Shown here: positions 45,927-53,667 of the stretch, piece after piece
How positions within the stretch are numbered: the stretch's first letter is position 1
How the letters are laid out: each line of letters starts with the position of its first letter
Assembly: GCA_947627445.1 (NCBI GenBank)
Contig: CANQWA010000004.1
Location: 24,008 to 88,007 of the forward strand
Length of the DNA stretch: 64,000 bases
Reading direction: 5' to 3'
DNA from: an uncultured Ruminococcus sp.
GTDB lineage: Bacteria; Bacillota; Clostridia; Oscillospirales; Ruminococcaceae
Program-made: the position numbers and the translations under genes
Notes under the pieces: generated by a model
What the model saw: only the letters and a program-made list of their open reading frames with translations
Told to the model about the DNA's origin: nothing
The model's database searches: none

Positions 45927-45966
45927 AAAAAGAGCGTTCTGCAAACATCATGCAGAACGCTTTTCT
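45927..45966. terminator. Bidirectional terminator, protease / SCP2-domain gene
   Basis: AGCGTTCTGCA (45932-45942) with TGCAGAACGCT (45950-45960 approximately), flanked by A and T runs, between convergent genes. Confidence 0.9.
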
Positions 45967-45987
45967 GATATCCGAATCCAATACCGA

Positions 45988-46551
45988 TTACTTCTTGATG
46001 GATTTAGAAGCAGTCTTTGTCTCGACTTTTTTGGCTACAGCAGTTTCCTTAGCGGCAGCAGTCTTGGCAGCTGCGGTCTTTGTTGCGGCAGCCTTTGCGG
46101 CTGGCTTATTTTCTTCCTCCGTCTTCTTAGCAGAGGTCTTGGCAGATGCCTTTGTCTCAGTCTTTTTTGCAGCAGCGGCTGTTTCCTTCTTTGCAGCAGT
46201 GGCCTTCTTTGCGGCTGTTGTCTTAGAAGCAGTCTTTCTCGGCTTTGGCAGAGTCTCTAAAATCGTGCGGAATGCAGCTACCTTTTCTGGCTCACCCTCG
46301 ATGGTGAGTGCGGAAGTGTCTGCCTTTTTCAGTGCATCCAGCAGTTCGCCGGAATCTGCAGTCAGCACTGCATCGTTGTCCAGATAGTCATACGGCTCAA
46401 CGATCAACTTGCCTTCGGTTGCTTTTGCATAGAAAATACCAGAACCTTCGCCGGTGACATTGATCTGTACTGCGATATGGGATGCCTTGTCAGCGACTTT
46501 CGTTTTCAGCAAGGACTTTTTTGCGCTTTCAAACATTTCTTCAAACGTCAT
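45988..46551 (-). CDS. SCP2-domain protein with histone H1-like Lys/Ala tail
   Basis: The 187-residue product has an N-terminal SCP2-like sterol/lipid-transfer fold (about 1-100: IAVQINVTGEGSGIFYAKATEGKL, NDAVLTADSGELLDALKKA, EGEPEKVAAFRTIL), followed by an 85-residue Ala/Lys/Thr-rich tail with PKPRKTA and AAKK repeats, like the C-terminus of eukaryotic H1 or bacterial HC1/HC2-type proteins. The tail should bind nucleic acid or acidic polymers. GAGAGG lies upstream of the ATG and a consensus promoter at 46659-46687. The fusion of these parts suggests a DNA- or RNA-associated role; the ligand is unknown. Confidence 0.8.
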   Translation of the reverse strand: MTFEEMFESAKKSLLKTKVADKASHIAVQINVTGEGSGIFYAKATEGKLIVEPYDYLDNDAVLTADSGELLDALKKADTSALTIEGEPEKVAAFRTILETLPKPRKTASKTTAAKKATAAKKETAAAAKKTETKASAKTSAKKTEEENKPAAKAAATKTAAAKTAAAKETAVAKKVETKTASKSIKK

Positions 46552-46658
46552 GATGCATAACCCTCTCTGTTTCTGCGGCAGCGCCGCAAGTCATGTTTTT
46601 CTTCCGCGCCAGAGTTTTGGTGCGGTTCAGCCCAGATGGCTGATTTTCGTACTTTTCT

Positions 46659-46687
46659 ATTATAAGCCAAAACGGTGGAATTGTCAA
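46659..46687 (-). promoter_or_regulatory. SCP2-domain gene promoter
   Basis: Minus strand TTGACA (46682-46687), 17-base spacer, TATAAT (46659-46664): exact consensus. Confidence 0.9.
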
Positions 46688-46783
46688 GCAAAATGCGGAT
46701 AAAACGTGAAAAATAAGCAAATATATTGACAAGACAGAAAAATCACACTCTGAATTTTGTGCAGATTCACGAAGAAAAAGGGG

Positions 46784-46812
46784 TTGACAAGGGCGAGAAA
46801 ATGGAGTATACT
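46784..46812 (+). promoter_or_regulatory. ylxM-ffh operon promoter
   Basis: TTGACA (46784-46789), 17-base spacer, TATACT (46807-46812). Confidence 0.85.
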
Positions 46813-46849
46813 TGTAAAGTAAATCGCTTTTACAGGGGGAGACGTGCTT

Positions 46850-47209
46850 ATGTCCAAGGATCTGCAATTTGCCATGCTGCTGGACTGCTATGGTGAATTC
46901 TTGACGCCCCACCAGTATCGTATGATGGAATTGTATTACTGTGCAGATCTTTCCCTCGGCGAAATTGCAGAAATCGCCGGCATTACCCGGCAGGGCGTTC
47001 GTGACGGTATCAAGCGGGGAGAACAGGTGCTGCTGGAGATGGAGAAAAAGCTCCAGTTTGCCAAACGTCTGGGTGCGCTGCGAGAGAATTATGCAAAGAT
47101 CGAAGCGCTGCTGCAAAAAATTGCAGAAAGTACAGCGGATGATCCGGCGGTGCAAGAGGCTTGCCGAGAGGCAAAGGCTGCTGCTGCAAAGGGATTGGAA
47201 CTATTATAG
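46850..47209 (+). CDS. ylxM: YlxM-family helix-turn-helix protein
   Basis: YlxM (UPF0122) proteins are small sigma-70-region-4-like proteins encoded before ffh; they are thought to act with the signal recognition particle. The 119-residue product has LLDCYGEFLTPHQYRMMELYYCADLSLGEIAEIAGITRQGVRDGIKR-type sequence (about 8-55), a helix-turn-helix, then a helical tail. AGGGGGAG precedes the ATG at 46850. It is first in the ylxM-ffh-rpsP-khpA-rimM-trmD group; 139 bases separate it from ffh. Confidence 0.93.
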   Translation: MSKDLQFAMLLDCYGEFLTPHQYRMMELYYCADLSLGEIAEIAGITRQGVRDGIKRGEQVLLEMEKKLQFAKRLGALRENYAKIEALLQKIAESTADDPAVQEACREAKAAAAKGLELL

Positions 47210-47348
47210 TTGCGTCTGTTAGAACTTGTCTTGACAAGAAGCTGCACACGTCTTTCCGACAGATTTTGGCGGGAACTTCGTGAAAATTCTTGTCAGAAAC
47301 ATATGCATTCGCTTTTGAAAATAGATTCGCAGAAAAGGAGGGTAAACC

Positions 47349-48758
47349 ATGGCTTTTGAAGGTCTTTCCGGAAAACTGAATCAGGTTTTCAAAAAACTGC
47401 GGTCACACGGCAAACTGACAGAGAGTGATGTCAAAGAGGCAATGCGTGAAGTCCGCATGGCACTGTTAGAGGCAGATGTCAGCTATAAAGTCGTCAAGGA
47501 CTTTGTGAAAAAGGTTTCAGAACGGGCTGTCGGTGAAGAGGTTTTGTCGAGCCTGACGCCGGCACAGCAGGTGATTAAAATTGTCAACGAGGAACTGTGT
47601 GCACTGATGGGCAATGAGAACGCCCGCATCCAGTTTCCGTCCAAGCCGCCCTGCGTGATTATGATGTGCGGTCTGCAGGGTTCTGGTAAAACCACTCATG
47701 CCGCAAAGCTGGCAAAGCTGCTGAAAAAAGAGGGTCATTATCCTTTGCTGGTAGCCTGCGACATCTATCGTCCGGCTGCCATTAATCAGTTACAGGTAGT
47801 GGGCGAGCGTGCCGGGGTCAAGGTCTTTGAAATGGGACAGATCCCACCCCAGGTGATTGTCCGGGAAGCCATGAAGTATGCCAAGGATCACGGCAATGAC
47901 GTGGTAATCCTGGATACTGCCGGCCGTCTGCATATCGACGAAGAACTGATGGATGAACTGAAGGATCTGAAGGAACTGACCCACCCAAATGAGATTATGT
48001 TGGTGGTAGATGCCATGACCGGTCAGGATGCTGTCAATGTGGCAAAGGCGTTTGACGATGCACTGGGCATCGACAGCGTGCTGATGTCCAAACTGGATTC
48101 GGATACCAGAGGCGGTGCGGCGCTGTCTGTGCTGGCAGTTACCGGTAAGCCGATTAAATATGTGGGCATGGGCGAAAAGTTGGATGAATTCGAGCAGTTC
48201 CATCCCCAGAGAATGGCATCCCGTATTCTGGGCATGGGTGATATGCTGACGCTGATTGAAAAGGCGGAAAGCACCATCAGCCAGAAGGATGCCGAAAAAA
48301 TGGCAAAAAAGCTGGAGCAGAGTCAGTTTGATATGAATGATCTTTTGGAACAGCTGCGGCAGATCCAGAAAATGGGTTCGATTCGCTCCATTATGGGAAT
48401 GCTTCCGGGTGTGGGCGATAAATTAAAGGATGTGGACATTGACGAAAAACAATTTACCCATATTGAAGCAATGATTACTTCTATGACGAAAGCGGAACGG
48501 GAGAAACCCTCGATCATCAACCCTTCCAGAAAGCGGCGTATTGCTGCCGGAAGCGGCACAAAGGTGGAAGAAGTCAACCGCCTGTTGAAGCAGTTTGAAC
48601 AGATGCAGAAGATGATGAAACAGCTGAATGTCAAGGGCGGCAAGGGCGGTAAAATGAATCGCAGAGCTATGAAGCGGCTTGCCGGCATGAATTTGGATCA
48701 GATGCCGAACATGGGAGGGATTCCGGGCGTTCCCCCGGGGATAATGCCGAAGAAATAA
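47349..48758 (+). CDS. ffh: Signal recognition particle protein Ffh
   Basis: Ffh binds signal sequences and SRP RNA and targets nascent proteins to the membrane with FtsY. The 469-residue product has an N domain (MAFEGLSGKLNQVFKKLRSHG), a GTPase domain with GLQGSGKTTHAAKLA, DTAGRLHID and SKLDSDTRGGAALS, and a Met-rich M domain (about 300-469) ending GGIPGVPPGIMPKK. AAAGGAGGG precedes the ATG. It is in the usual order with ylxM and rpsP. Confidence 0.98.
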   Translation: MAFEGLSGKLNQVFKKLRSHGKLTESDVKEAMREVRMALLEADVSYKVVKDFVKKVSERAVGEEVLSSLTPAQQVIKIVNEELCALMGNENARIQFPSKPPCVIMMCGLQGSGKTTHAAKLAKLLKKEGHYPLLVACDIYRPAAINQLQVVGERAGVKVFEMGQIPPQVIVREAMKYAKDHGNDVVILDTAGRLHIDEELMDELKDLKELTHPNEIMLVVDAMTGQDAVNVAKAFDDALGIDSVLMSKLDSDTRGGAALSVLAVTGKPIKYVGMGEKLDEFEQFHPQRMASRILGMGDMLTLIEKAESTISQKDAEKMAKKLEQSQFDMNDLLEQLRQIQKMGSIRSIMGMLPGVGDKLKDVDIDEKQFTHIEAMITSMTKAEREKPSIINPSRKRRIAAGSGTKVEEVNRLLKQFEQMQKMMKQLNVKGGKGGKMNRRAMKRLAGMNLDQMPNMGGIPGVPPGIMPKK

Positions 48759-48825
48759 ATCAGTTTTCCCGCAGATCATACAACTGCTGGAGATAAATGC
48801 ATGAAATATGTGGAGGTGAAGTAAA

Positions 48826-49068
48826 ATGGCAGTAAAAATCAGACTGAGGAGAATGGGTGCAAAAAAGGCTCCGTTCTATCGTATTGTGGTTGCTGACGAG
48901 CGTTATCCGAGAGATGGCCGCTTTATTGAGGAGATCGGTTATTACGATCCTACCAAAGAGCCGACTGTTGTCAAGGTTGATGCGGAAAAGGCTAAGACTT
49001 GGCTGAAAAATGGCGCACAGCCGACAGATACTGTCAAGGGCATTCTGAAAAAAGAAGGTGTTCTCTGA
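48826..49068 (+). CDS. rpsP: 30S ribosomal protein S16
   Basis: S16 is a small-subunit protein needed for 30S assembly. The 80-residue product matches the family end to end: [24 protein letters not shown] (positions 1-24), [14 protein letters not shown], and [26 protein letters not shown] precedes the ATG. It lies between ffh and khpA, followed by a 194-base spacer with a long hairpin. Confidence 0.98.
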   Translation: MAVKIRLRRMGAKKAPFYRIVVADERYPRDGRFIEEIGYYDPTKEPTVVKVDAEKAKTWLKNGAQPTDTVKGILKKEGVL

Positions 49069-49121
49069 GATACCAGAGAACACGCCTGCGTGCGGGGTGT
49101 GCGGTCAAAAGATCGTACCGT

Positions 49122-49218
49122 GATTGCTCCGCCGGTGAGCTGCATGAGAATCTGTGCACATTTCGGATAAAGACAGGTTCGATATGATCAGAAAGTGCGG
49201 CTGACCGGAGGAGCAATC
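49122..49218 (+). other. Long hairpin between rpsP and khpA
   Basis: GATTGCTCCgCCGG (49122-49135) pairs with CCGGaGGAGCAATC (49205-49218), and the stem continues inwards (GGTGAGCTGCA with TGCGGCTGACC) to about 23 base pairs with few mismatches. The loop has about 45 bases. No T run follows, so it is not a simple terminator. Confidence 0.7.
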
Positions 49219-49262
49219 CAATTGTTAACATGGAGAATGAGAAGATCAAGGAGGAAATCAAC

Positions 49263-49496
49263 ATGCAGGAACTGTTGAGAATCATTGTAACAGGACTGGT
49301 GGCAGATCCCTCTGCTATTGAAATTACAGAGGACGAGCCCAACGAAGAGGGAGTTATTGTGTTCCATCTCAAAGTAGCACCAGAGGATACCGGTCGTGTT
49401 ATCGGCAAGCAGGGACGTATCGCAAAGGCGATTCGTGTTCTGATGCGTGCTGGTGCAGCCAAAAACAATCAGAAGGTTCAGGTAGAGATTGATTAA
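49263..49496 (+). CDS. khpA: KH-domain RNA-binding protein KhpA
   Basis: KhpA (YlqC family) is a small KH-domain protein that dimerises with KhpB/Jag, encoded at 4.2 kb. The 77-residue product has MQELLRIIVTGLVADPSAIEI, then the KH loop GRVIGKQGRIAKAIRVLMRA (the GxxG is GKQG). The ATG at 49263 follows AAGGAGGAA; an upstream in-frame ATG at 49230 has no site and is rejected. It lies in the canonical rpsP-khpA-rimM-trmD order and is flanked by two long hairpins. Confidence 0.95.
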   Translation: MQELLRIIVTGLVADPSAIEITEDEPNEEGVIVFHLKVAPEDTGRVIGKQGRIAKAIRVLMRAGAAKNNQKVQVEID

Positions 49497-49502
49497 GAAT
49501 GT

Positions 49503-49597
49503 ATTCTCATAGAAAATTATGCACGTCCTTCCCGCGGATTTTATCGCATACGGCATCAAAATCTGCTGGGAAATCCGTACATTCTTCCTATGAGAAT
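49503..49597 (+). other. Long hairpin between khpA and rimM
   Basis: ATTCTCATAG (49503-49512) pairs exactly with CTATGAGAAT (49588-49597). Inside, TTCCCGCGGATTTT pairs with AAAATCTGCTGGGAA, so most of the 95 bases fold into one rod. Its size and layout resemble the element before khpA. Confidence 0.7.
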
Positions 49598-49611
49598 CAG
49601 TTCAAAAAAAG

Positions 49612-49645
49612 AGCAGGCGGACGGCGGCGTTCGCCTGTTGTTTTT
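49612..49645 (+). terminator. Terminator-like hairpin before rimM
   Basis: CAGGCGgACG (49614-49623) with CGTtCGCCTG (49628-49637), followed by TTGTTTTT. It would uncouple rimM-trmD from the upstream genes in part. Confidence 0.7.
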
Positions 49646-49678
49646 CAGAAGCGATAAGACGAATTCTCAGGAGGGACT

Positions 49679-50188
49679 ATGAAGCAATATCTGGAAATCG
49701 GAAAAATCGTCAATGTACATGGACTTCGGGGGACCGTGAAGGTTGTTCCCTGGTGTGATGACCCGGAATTTCTCTGTGAATTTGAAACGCTGTATTTGGG
49801 CAAGGAATACCGTCCTGTCATTGTGACGGATGCCCGTCTGCAAAAGGGAAATGTGCTGCTCCGTCTGGAGGGCGTGGAGACTATGGAACAAGCAGAAAGG
49901 CTTCGGGGGCAGATCCTCTATATGAATCGTGATGCGGTAGAACTGGAGGAAGGCGTTTACTTTATCCAGGATCTCATGGGACTACAGATTGTAGATGCAG
50001 ATTCCGGCAAGGTTTACGGCAAGCTGACTGAGGTATTCCAGACCGGAGCAAACGATGTCTATGAAGTAAAGGCGGAAAATGGGACGGCTGTGCTGATTCC
50101 AGCAATTCCCGACGTGATTGTGAAAACCGATCTGGAAAACGGTGTCATGACCATCCGTCCGTTGGAGGGGCTGTTCGATGCGCTTTGA
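49679..50188 (+). CDS. rimM: Ribosome maturation factor RimM
   Basis: RimM binds S19 and assists 30S head assembly. The 169-residue product has IGKIVNVHGLRGTVKVVPWCDDPE at the start, the RimM N-terminal beta-barrel, then the PRC-like domain with YFIQDLMGLQIVDADSGKVYGKL and LIPAIPDVIVKTDLENGVMTIRPLEGL. CAGGAGGG precedes the ATG. Its 3' end overlaps the trmD start by eleven bases, implying coupling. Confidence 0.96.
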   Translation: MKQYLEIGKIVNVHGLRGTVKVVPWCDDPEFLCEFETLYLGKEYRPVIVTDARLQKGNVLLRLEGVETMEQAERLRGQILYMNRDAVELEEGVYFIQDLMGLQIVDADSGKVYGKLTEVFQTGANDVYEVKAENGTAVLIPAIPDVIVKTDLENGVMTIRPLEGLFDAL

Positions 50189-50873
50189 TATTGCAACGCT
50201 GTTTCCGGAGATGTGTGAAACCGTTTTGTCTGAGAGCATTCTGGGACGGGCGCAGAAAAACGGCTGCCTCTCGGTGCAGTGCTGGAATATTCGGGATTAT
50301 ACCCTGGACAAGCACCGCCGGGTAGATGATGTGCCCTACGGAGGCGGCAGAGGCATGGTGATGCAGGCGGATCCGATTTACCGCTGTTATCAGGCAGTGT
50401 GTGAACAGACCGGTTCTGTGCCGCATACCATATACATGTCTCCTAAGGGAAAGGTTTTAGATCAACAGTGCGCTCTCGAACTGTCAGTGATGCCTCATGT
50501 GTTCATTCTCTGCGGACATTATGAGGGTGTGGATCAGCGTATTCTGGACGAGATTGTGGATGAAGAAATTTCCATCGGCGATTATGTGCTGACCGGCGGC
50601 GAGCTTCCGGCAATGGTGCTGGTGGACACAGTGGCACGGATGATCCCCGGTGTGCTGCCGGAGGATCTCTGCTTTGAGGATGAGAGCCACTTCGGCGGTC
50701 TGCTGGAATATCCTCAGTACACCCGTCCGGCAATCTGGCATGACAAGAAAGTGCCGCCGGTGCTGCTCAGCGGACATCACAAGAATATTGCCGAGTGGCG
50801 GCTGGAGGAAAGTCTTGCGGTGACAAAGTGCAAGCGTCCCGATTTATATTTCAACTATCTGAACAAAAAGTAG
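50178..50873 (+). CDS. trmD: tRNA (guanine(37)-N1)-methyltransferase TrmD
   Basis: TrmD methylates N1 of G37 in tRNAs, preventing frameshifting. The 231-residue product shows the SPOUT-fold features: RFDIATLFPEMCETVL, DDVPYGGGRGMVM, the trefoil-knot segments LCGHYEGVDQRI and DYVLTGGELPAMVLVD, and ESHFGGLLEYPQYTRP. The start lies within the 3' end of rimM. rplS often follows in this operon but is not here; the next gene, HPr, has its own promoter. Confidence 0.97.
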   Translation: MRFDIATLFPEMCETVLSESILGRAQKNGCLSVQCWNIRDYTLDKHRRVDDVPYGGGRGMVMQADPIYRCYQAVCEQTGSVPHTIYMSPKGKVLDQQCALELSVMPHVFILCGHYEGVDQRILDEIVDEEISIGDYVLTGGELPAMVLVDTVARMIPGVLPEDLCFEDESHFGGLLEYPQYTRPAIWHDKKVPPVLLSGHHKNIAEWRLEESLAVTKCKRPDLYFNYLNKK

Positions 50874-51040
50874 CTGTTTATTCTGTGAAATTTGGACAAA
50901 ACACGAGAAGGCTGCGGATGATCGAAAAAAGTCGTTTGGCATTATTGGCATCTTACACAAACTTTTGGCTGAAAAGGAATCGCTGTTGCGACAACACGTA
51001 GAAAATCCCGAAAAACAGGCAATTTATTGCAAAAAGCATG

Positions 51041-51069
51041 TTGACGTTTGGGAAAAAACACGGTATAAT
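51041..51069 (+). promoter_or_regulatory. HPr promoter
   Basis: TTGACG (51041-51046), 17-base spacer, TATAAT (51064-51069). The region 50874-51040 shows no convincing gene. Confidence 0.8.
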
Positions 51070-51147
51070 GATAGCATACGTGAAATAAAACCAAGCAAAT
51101 CGAACTTGCACCGCAGGTTCAGAATATTGAGATGGGAGAGTTTTATT

Positions 51148-51411
51148 ATGTTTGTGAAAGAAGTAATGGTACAGAATCAAGTTGGACTGCACGCAAGACC
51201 GGCAACATTTTTCATCCAGCGTGCTAATGAGTTTAAGGCTTCGATCTGGATTGAGAAAGAAGAGCGCCGTGTCAATGCAAAGAGTCTGCTGGGTATCCTT
51301 TCTCTAGGTATTGTCGGCGGCACCGATATCAAGATCATTGCGGACGGTCCTGACGAGCAGGCTGCCGTGAATTCTCTGATTGATTTGGTGGAAAGCGGTT
51401 TCAGCGAATAA
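51148..51411 (+). CDS. ptsH: Phosphocarrier protein HPr
   Basis: HPr passes phosphate from enzyme I to sugar-specific PTS enzymes and, phosphorylated on Ser46, acts in catabolite repression. The 87-residue product has His15 in VGLHARPA and Ser46 in NAKSLLGILSLGI, so both phosphorylation sites are present, and it is HPr rather than Crh, which lacks His15. GGGAG lies upstream of the ATG at 51148. No enzyme I gene follows. It is monocistronic, with promoter and terminator. Confidence 0.95.
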   Translation: MFVKEVMVQNQVGLHARPATFFIQRANEFKASIWIEKEERRVNAKSLLGILSLGIVGGTDIKIIADGPDEQAAVNSLIDLVESGFSE

Positions 51412-51433
51412 TGCCGGAGTAAACCCACAAAGA

Positions 51434-51475
51434 AAACCTCACACACCGGGACATCCCGGCGGTGAGGTTTTTATT
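51434..51475. terminator. Terminator between HPr and spoIVB
   Basis: AACCTCACacaCCGGG pairs with CCCGGcGGTGAGGTT, with A and T runs at both sides, serving convergent genes. Confidence 0.9.
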
Positions 51476-51480
51476 TTACG

Positions 51481-52689
51481 TTACGAACCGCATAGACCAT
51501 ACCGCACCATGTTTTCACAAAAGATGCCGTAGCCTCTTGTGGGATCGTCTACAAATACATGGGTCACAGCACCCACCAGCTTGCCGTTTTGCACAATGGG
51601 ACTGCCGCTCATGCCCTGTACAATGCCGCCGGTTTTTTCCAGCAACGTATTGTCTGTGACACGAATCGTCATGTTTCTGGTGCTGTCCGTTCCGCTGTAG
51701 TCGATTTCCTCCAGCGACACATCATATGCTTTCGGTGTATCGCCCTCTACCGTACAGAGAATCTGCGCCGGACCGGTTTCGATCTCCTGCTTCAATGCCA
51801 TGGGAACAGCTGCTGCATCGGTAGGATTGTGATACAATTTGCCGAACACGCCGCAGCGATTGTTACACAGCAGCTCGCCCAGAGGTGCTTCTTCCGTAAA
51901 GCTGCCCTGGAGCATACCAGGCTCGCCGGCAGTGCCTTTTTCTACTTCAGATATGGTGACAGCACCTGCTTCGCCGGAGCCAAGAGGCAGGATATCTCCT
52001 GTGTCTACGTCACTGACGGGATGTCCCAGTCCGCCGAAGCTGCCGGTTTGCGGGTCGTAAAAGGTGATGGTTCCGATGCCGGCGCTGCTGTCACGCACCC
52101 AGACGCCAGCTTCATAGCAGTTGTCGCGGGATGAAAATACCGGCGTCATGGTGACGGTGCAGGTTTCTTCTTCCCGAACAAGAGAAACCGTGACGGGGCT
52201 GCCCATGGAAGATGCAATGGCGGATTGCAGAGATTGGTTGGAGCTGACTGCCTGTCCGTTGACGGATTGTATCAGGTCACCGGCTTGAATGCCAGCTTCC
52301 TGGGCAGGACAGCATGTGCCAGAAGATGTGGACACATGATCGAAACCCACCACCATTGCGCCATTCATGCGAAGCTTGATGCCGAAGGGCTGTCCGCAGG
52401 GAACGAGCATAGGAGTGTCGATCTCCTGTATTTCCACCGTTTTAATGGGAATGATACCAAACAGACAGAGAGAAGCGGTTTTGATTTTGGGAGCAGAATC
52501 AGCGACAGCTTGTACGGCGTGAGAGGACGGTGCTGCGGAGATATGCAGTGCTGTGTCCACCTGGAGCTGACCGCCGGTTTCCACATAGTAACTGTCCGGC
52601 AGCCGCCATGCATAATACGCTGTGGCAGAATAAAGCTGTATCAGCAATGCAGCGGTAAATGCTGCACTGCGGCGAATCCATTTGTTCAT
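51481..52689 (-). CDS. spoIVB: SpoIVB peptidase (S55)
   Basis: SpoIVB is a signalling serine protease secreted from the forespore that triggers sigma-K activation. The 402-residue product has an N-terminal membrane/signal segment (about 8-28), a PDZ domain (about 120-190: GIQAGDLIQSVNGQAV) and the S55 peptidase domain with GLGHPVSD and MSGSPIVQNGKLVGAVTHV, where Ser363 and the His of GLGHP are the expected catalytic pair. The Shine-Dalgarno is weak (AGCAGG). Upstream, 52729-52744 holds the perfect hairpin AGACCC-GATA-GGGTCT. It faces away from spo0A instead of preceding it in the same direction. Confidence 0.93.
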   Translation of the reverse strand: MNKWIRRSAAFTAALLIQLYSATAYYAWRLPDSYYVETGGQLQVDTALHISAAPSSHAVQAVADSAPKIKTASLCLFGIIPIKTVEIQEIDTPMLVPCGQPFGIKLRMNGAMVVGFDHVSTSSGTCCPAQEAGIQAGDLIQSVNGQAVSSNQSLQSAIASSMGSPVTVSLVREEETCTVTMTPVFSSRDNCYEAGVWVRDSSAGIGTITFYDPQTGSFGGLGHPVSDVDTGDILPLGSGEAGAVTISEVEKGTAGEPGMLQGSFTEEAPLGELLCNNRCGVFGKLYHNPTDAAAVPMALKQEIETGPAQILCTVEGDTPKAYDVSLEEIDYSGTDSTRNMTIRVTDNTLLEKTGGIVQGMSGSPIVQNGKLVGAVTHVFVDDPTRGYGIFCENMVRYGLCGS

Positions 52690-52885
52690 ATCAAAAAACC
52701 TGCTTTCTGAAAAAATTCGGTTTCATAAGACCCGATAGGGTCTGCATATACTATGCGCTGTCCGCAGAAGGTTTATCAACGTAAATGCAAGGAAACCAAA
52801 TCGTCGGGTCACTGGAATCTTTTTTTCTTGCTTCTTGCTTTTCATTATCTTGCATTTATACCAATCCTCTTCATTCCGAGCGATA

Positions 52886-52897
52886 AGAACAAGTTCT
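52886..52897. repeat. AGAACAAGTTCT palindrome, copy 3
   Basis: CGATAAGAACAAGTTCTAA surrounds the 12-bp palindrome, as at 42.2 kb, in the spacer between divergent spoIVB and the membrane protein gene. Confidence 0.5.
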
Positions 52898-52954
52898 AAA
52901 TTGATCGGAATTGTGTCGCCGCAGGTGGCGCAGAGGATTGTATGAGAAGGGAAT

Positions 52955-53503
52955 ATGATTTATATGAAACATCAAACGTCCATACAGACGGCTTCTTATT
53001 ATCGCCGCAGAAATCGGCAGAGAGGAGTCTGCACATTCCTGCGGATCGTCATGATAGCAGCCGTTCTGGTATTTGTGTGGTTTATCGATCTGTCCTGTGC
53101 TTTCGGCTGGATCAAAAATGCAAAAGCCGGAGCAAACTGGCCTGCGGATTTTGTGGGCTATGGAGAAATGATGATTACGGCTTCGGTGCTGCTGACGATT
53201 GCCGCAGTGTTAATTTTTCTGCGGCGGAACTGGATTGCCTTAGGTCTTAGTGCAGCGGGCAGCATTCTATGCATGATCTCCATGTTCCGTGTGGCATCCT
53301 ATGCGGCAGACAACGGATTTTACAGCCGTATAATGGACATGCCGGTGGATCGGATGTATTATATGGAGATCTCCCCCACGCTAATCGTGTTTCTCTGTGT
53401 GGCTGCACTGGCTTTTTGGCAGCATTTTTCTCTGGATGCCAGGGACAGGAAAAAACAGGAAGAAGAACAGAAAGCCATGTCGATTTTGGATGAAAATCAC
53501 TGA
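52955..53503 (+). CDS. Four-TM membrane protein of unknown function
   Basis: The 182-residue product has a basic N-terminus (YYRRRNRQRG), four predicted transmembrane segments (about 29-50, 68-90, 92-115, 131-151) and a charged C-terminal tail (DARDRKKQEEEQKA). No family recognised. AAGGGA lies upstream of the ATG at 52955; an in-frame ATG nine bases later is less well placed. It lies between spoIVB and spo0A; a link to sporulation is possible only by position. Confidence 0.65.
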   Translation: MIYMKHQTSIQTASYYRRRNRQRGVCTFLRIVMIAAVLVFVWFIDLSCAFGWIKNAKAGANWPADFVGYGEMMITASVLLTIAAVLIFLRRNWIALGLSAAGSILCMISMFRVASYAADNGFYSRIMDMPVDRMYYMEISPTLIVFLCVAALAFWQHFSLDARDRKKQEEEQKAMSILDENH

Positions 53504-53586
53504 CCGAAATGGGTTCTGTGTTCGGACGGAAAACCGCAAGACATGATTTGACAAAATATTTTACAAGAAATTGTAAAGGTATAGTA

Positions 53587-53633
53587 TTCGACATGATATT
53601 CTCTTGCAATTTCACCACAGAATGTGCTAAAAT
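53587..53633 (+). promoter_or_regulatory. spo0A promoter with Spo0A box
   Basis: TTCGACA (53587-53593) is the exact reverse of the Spo0A box TGTCGAA. It lies just upstream of TTGCAA (53604-53609), spacer 18, TGC-TAAAAT (53628-53633). Autoregulation is expected. Confidence 0.7.
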
Positions 53634-53667
53634 TATATGGTAGAACAAAAAAACAGGAGGTAACAAA

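Noticed and set aside
50918..51001. 27-codon frame between trmD and HPr
   Set aside because: Weak ribosome binding site, no recognisable features, and it lies upstream of the HPr promoter.
51148..51411. Crh instead of HPr
   Set aside because: His15 is present, which Crh lacks.
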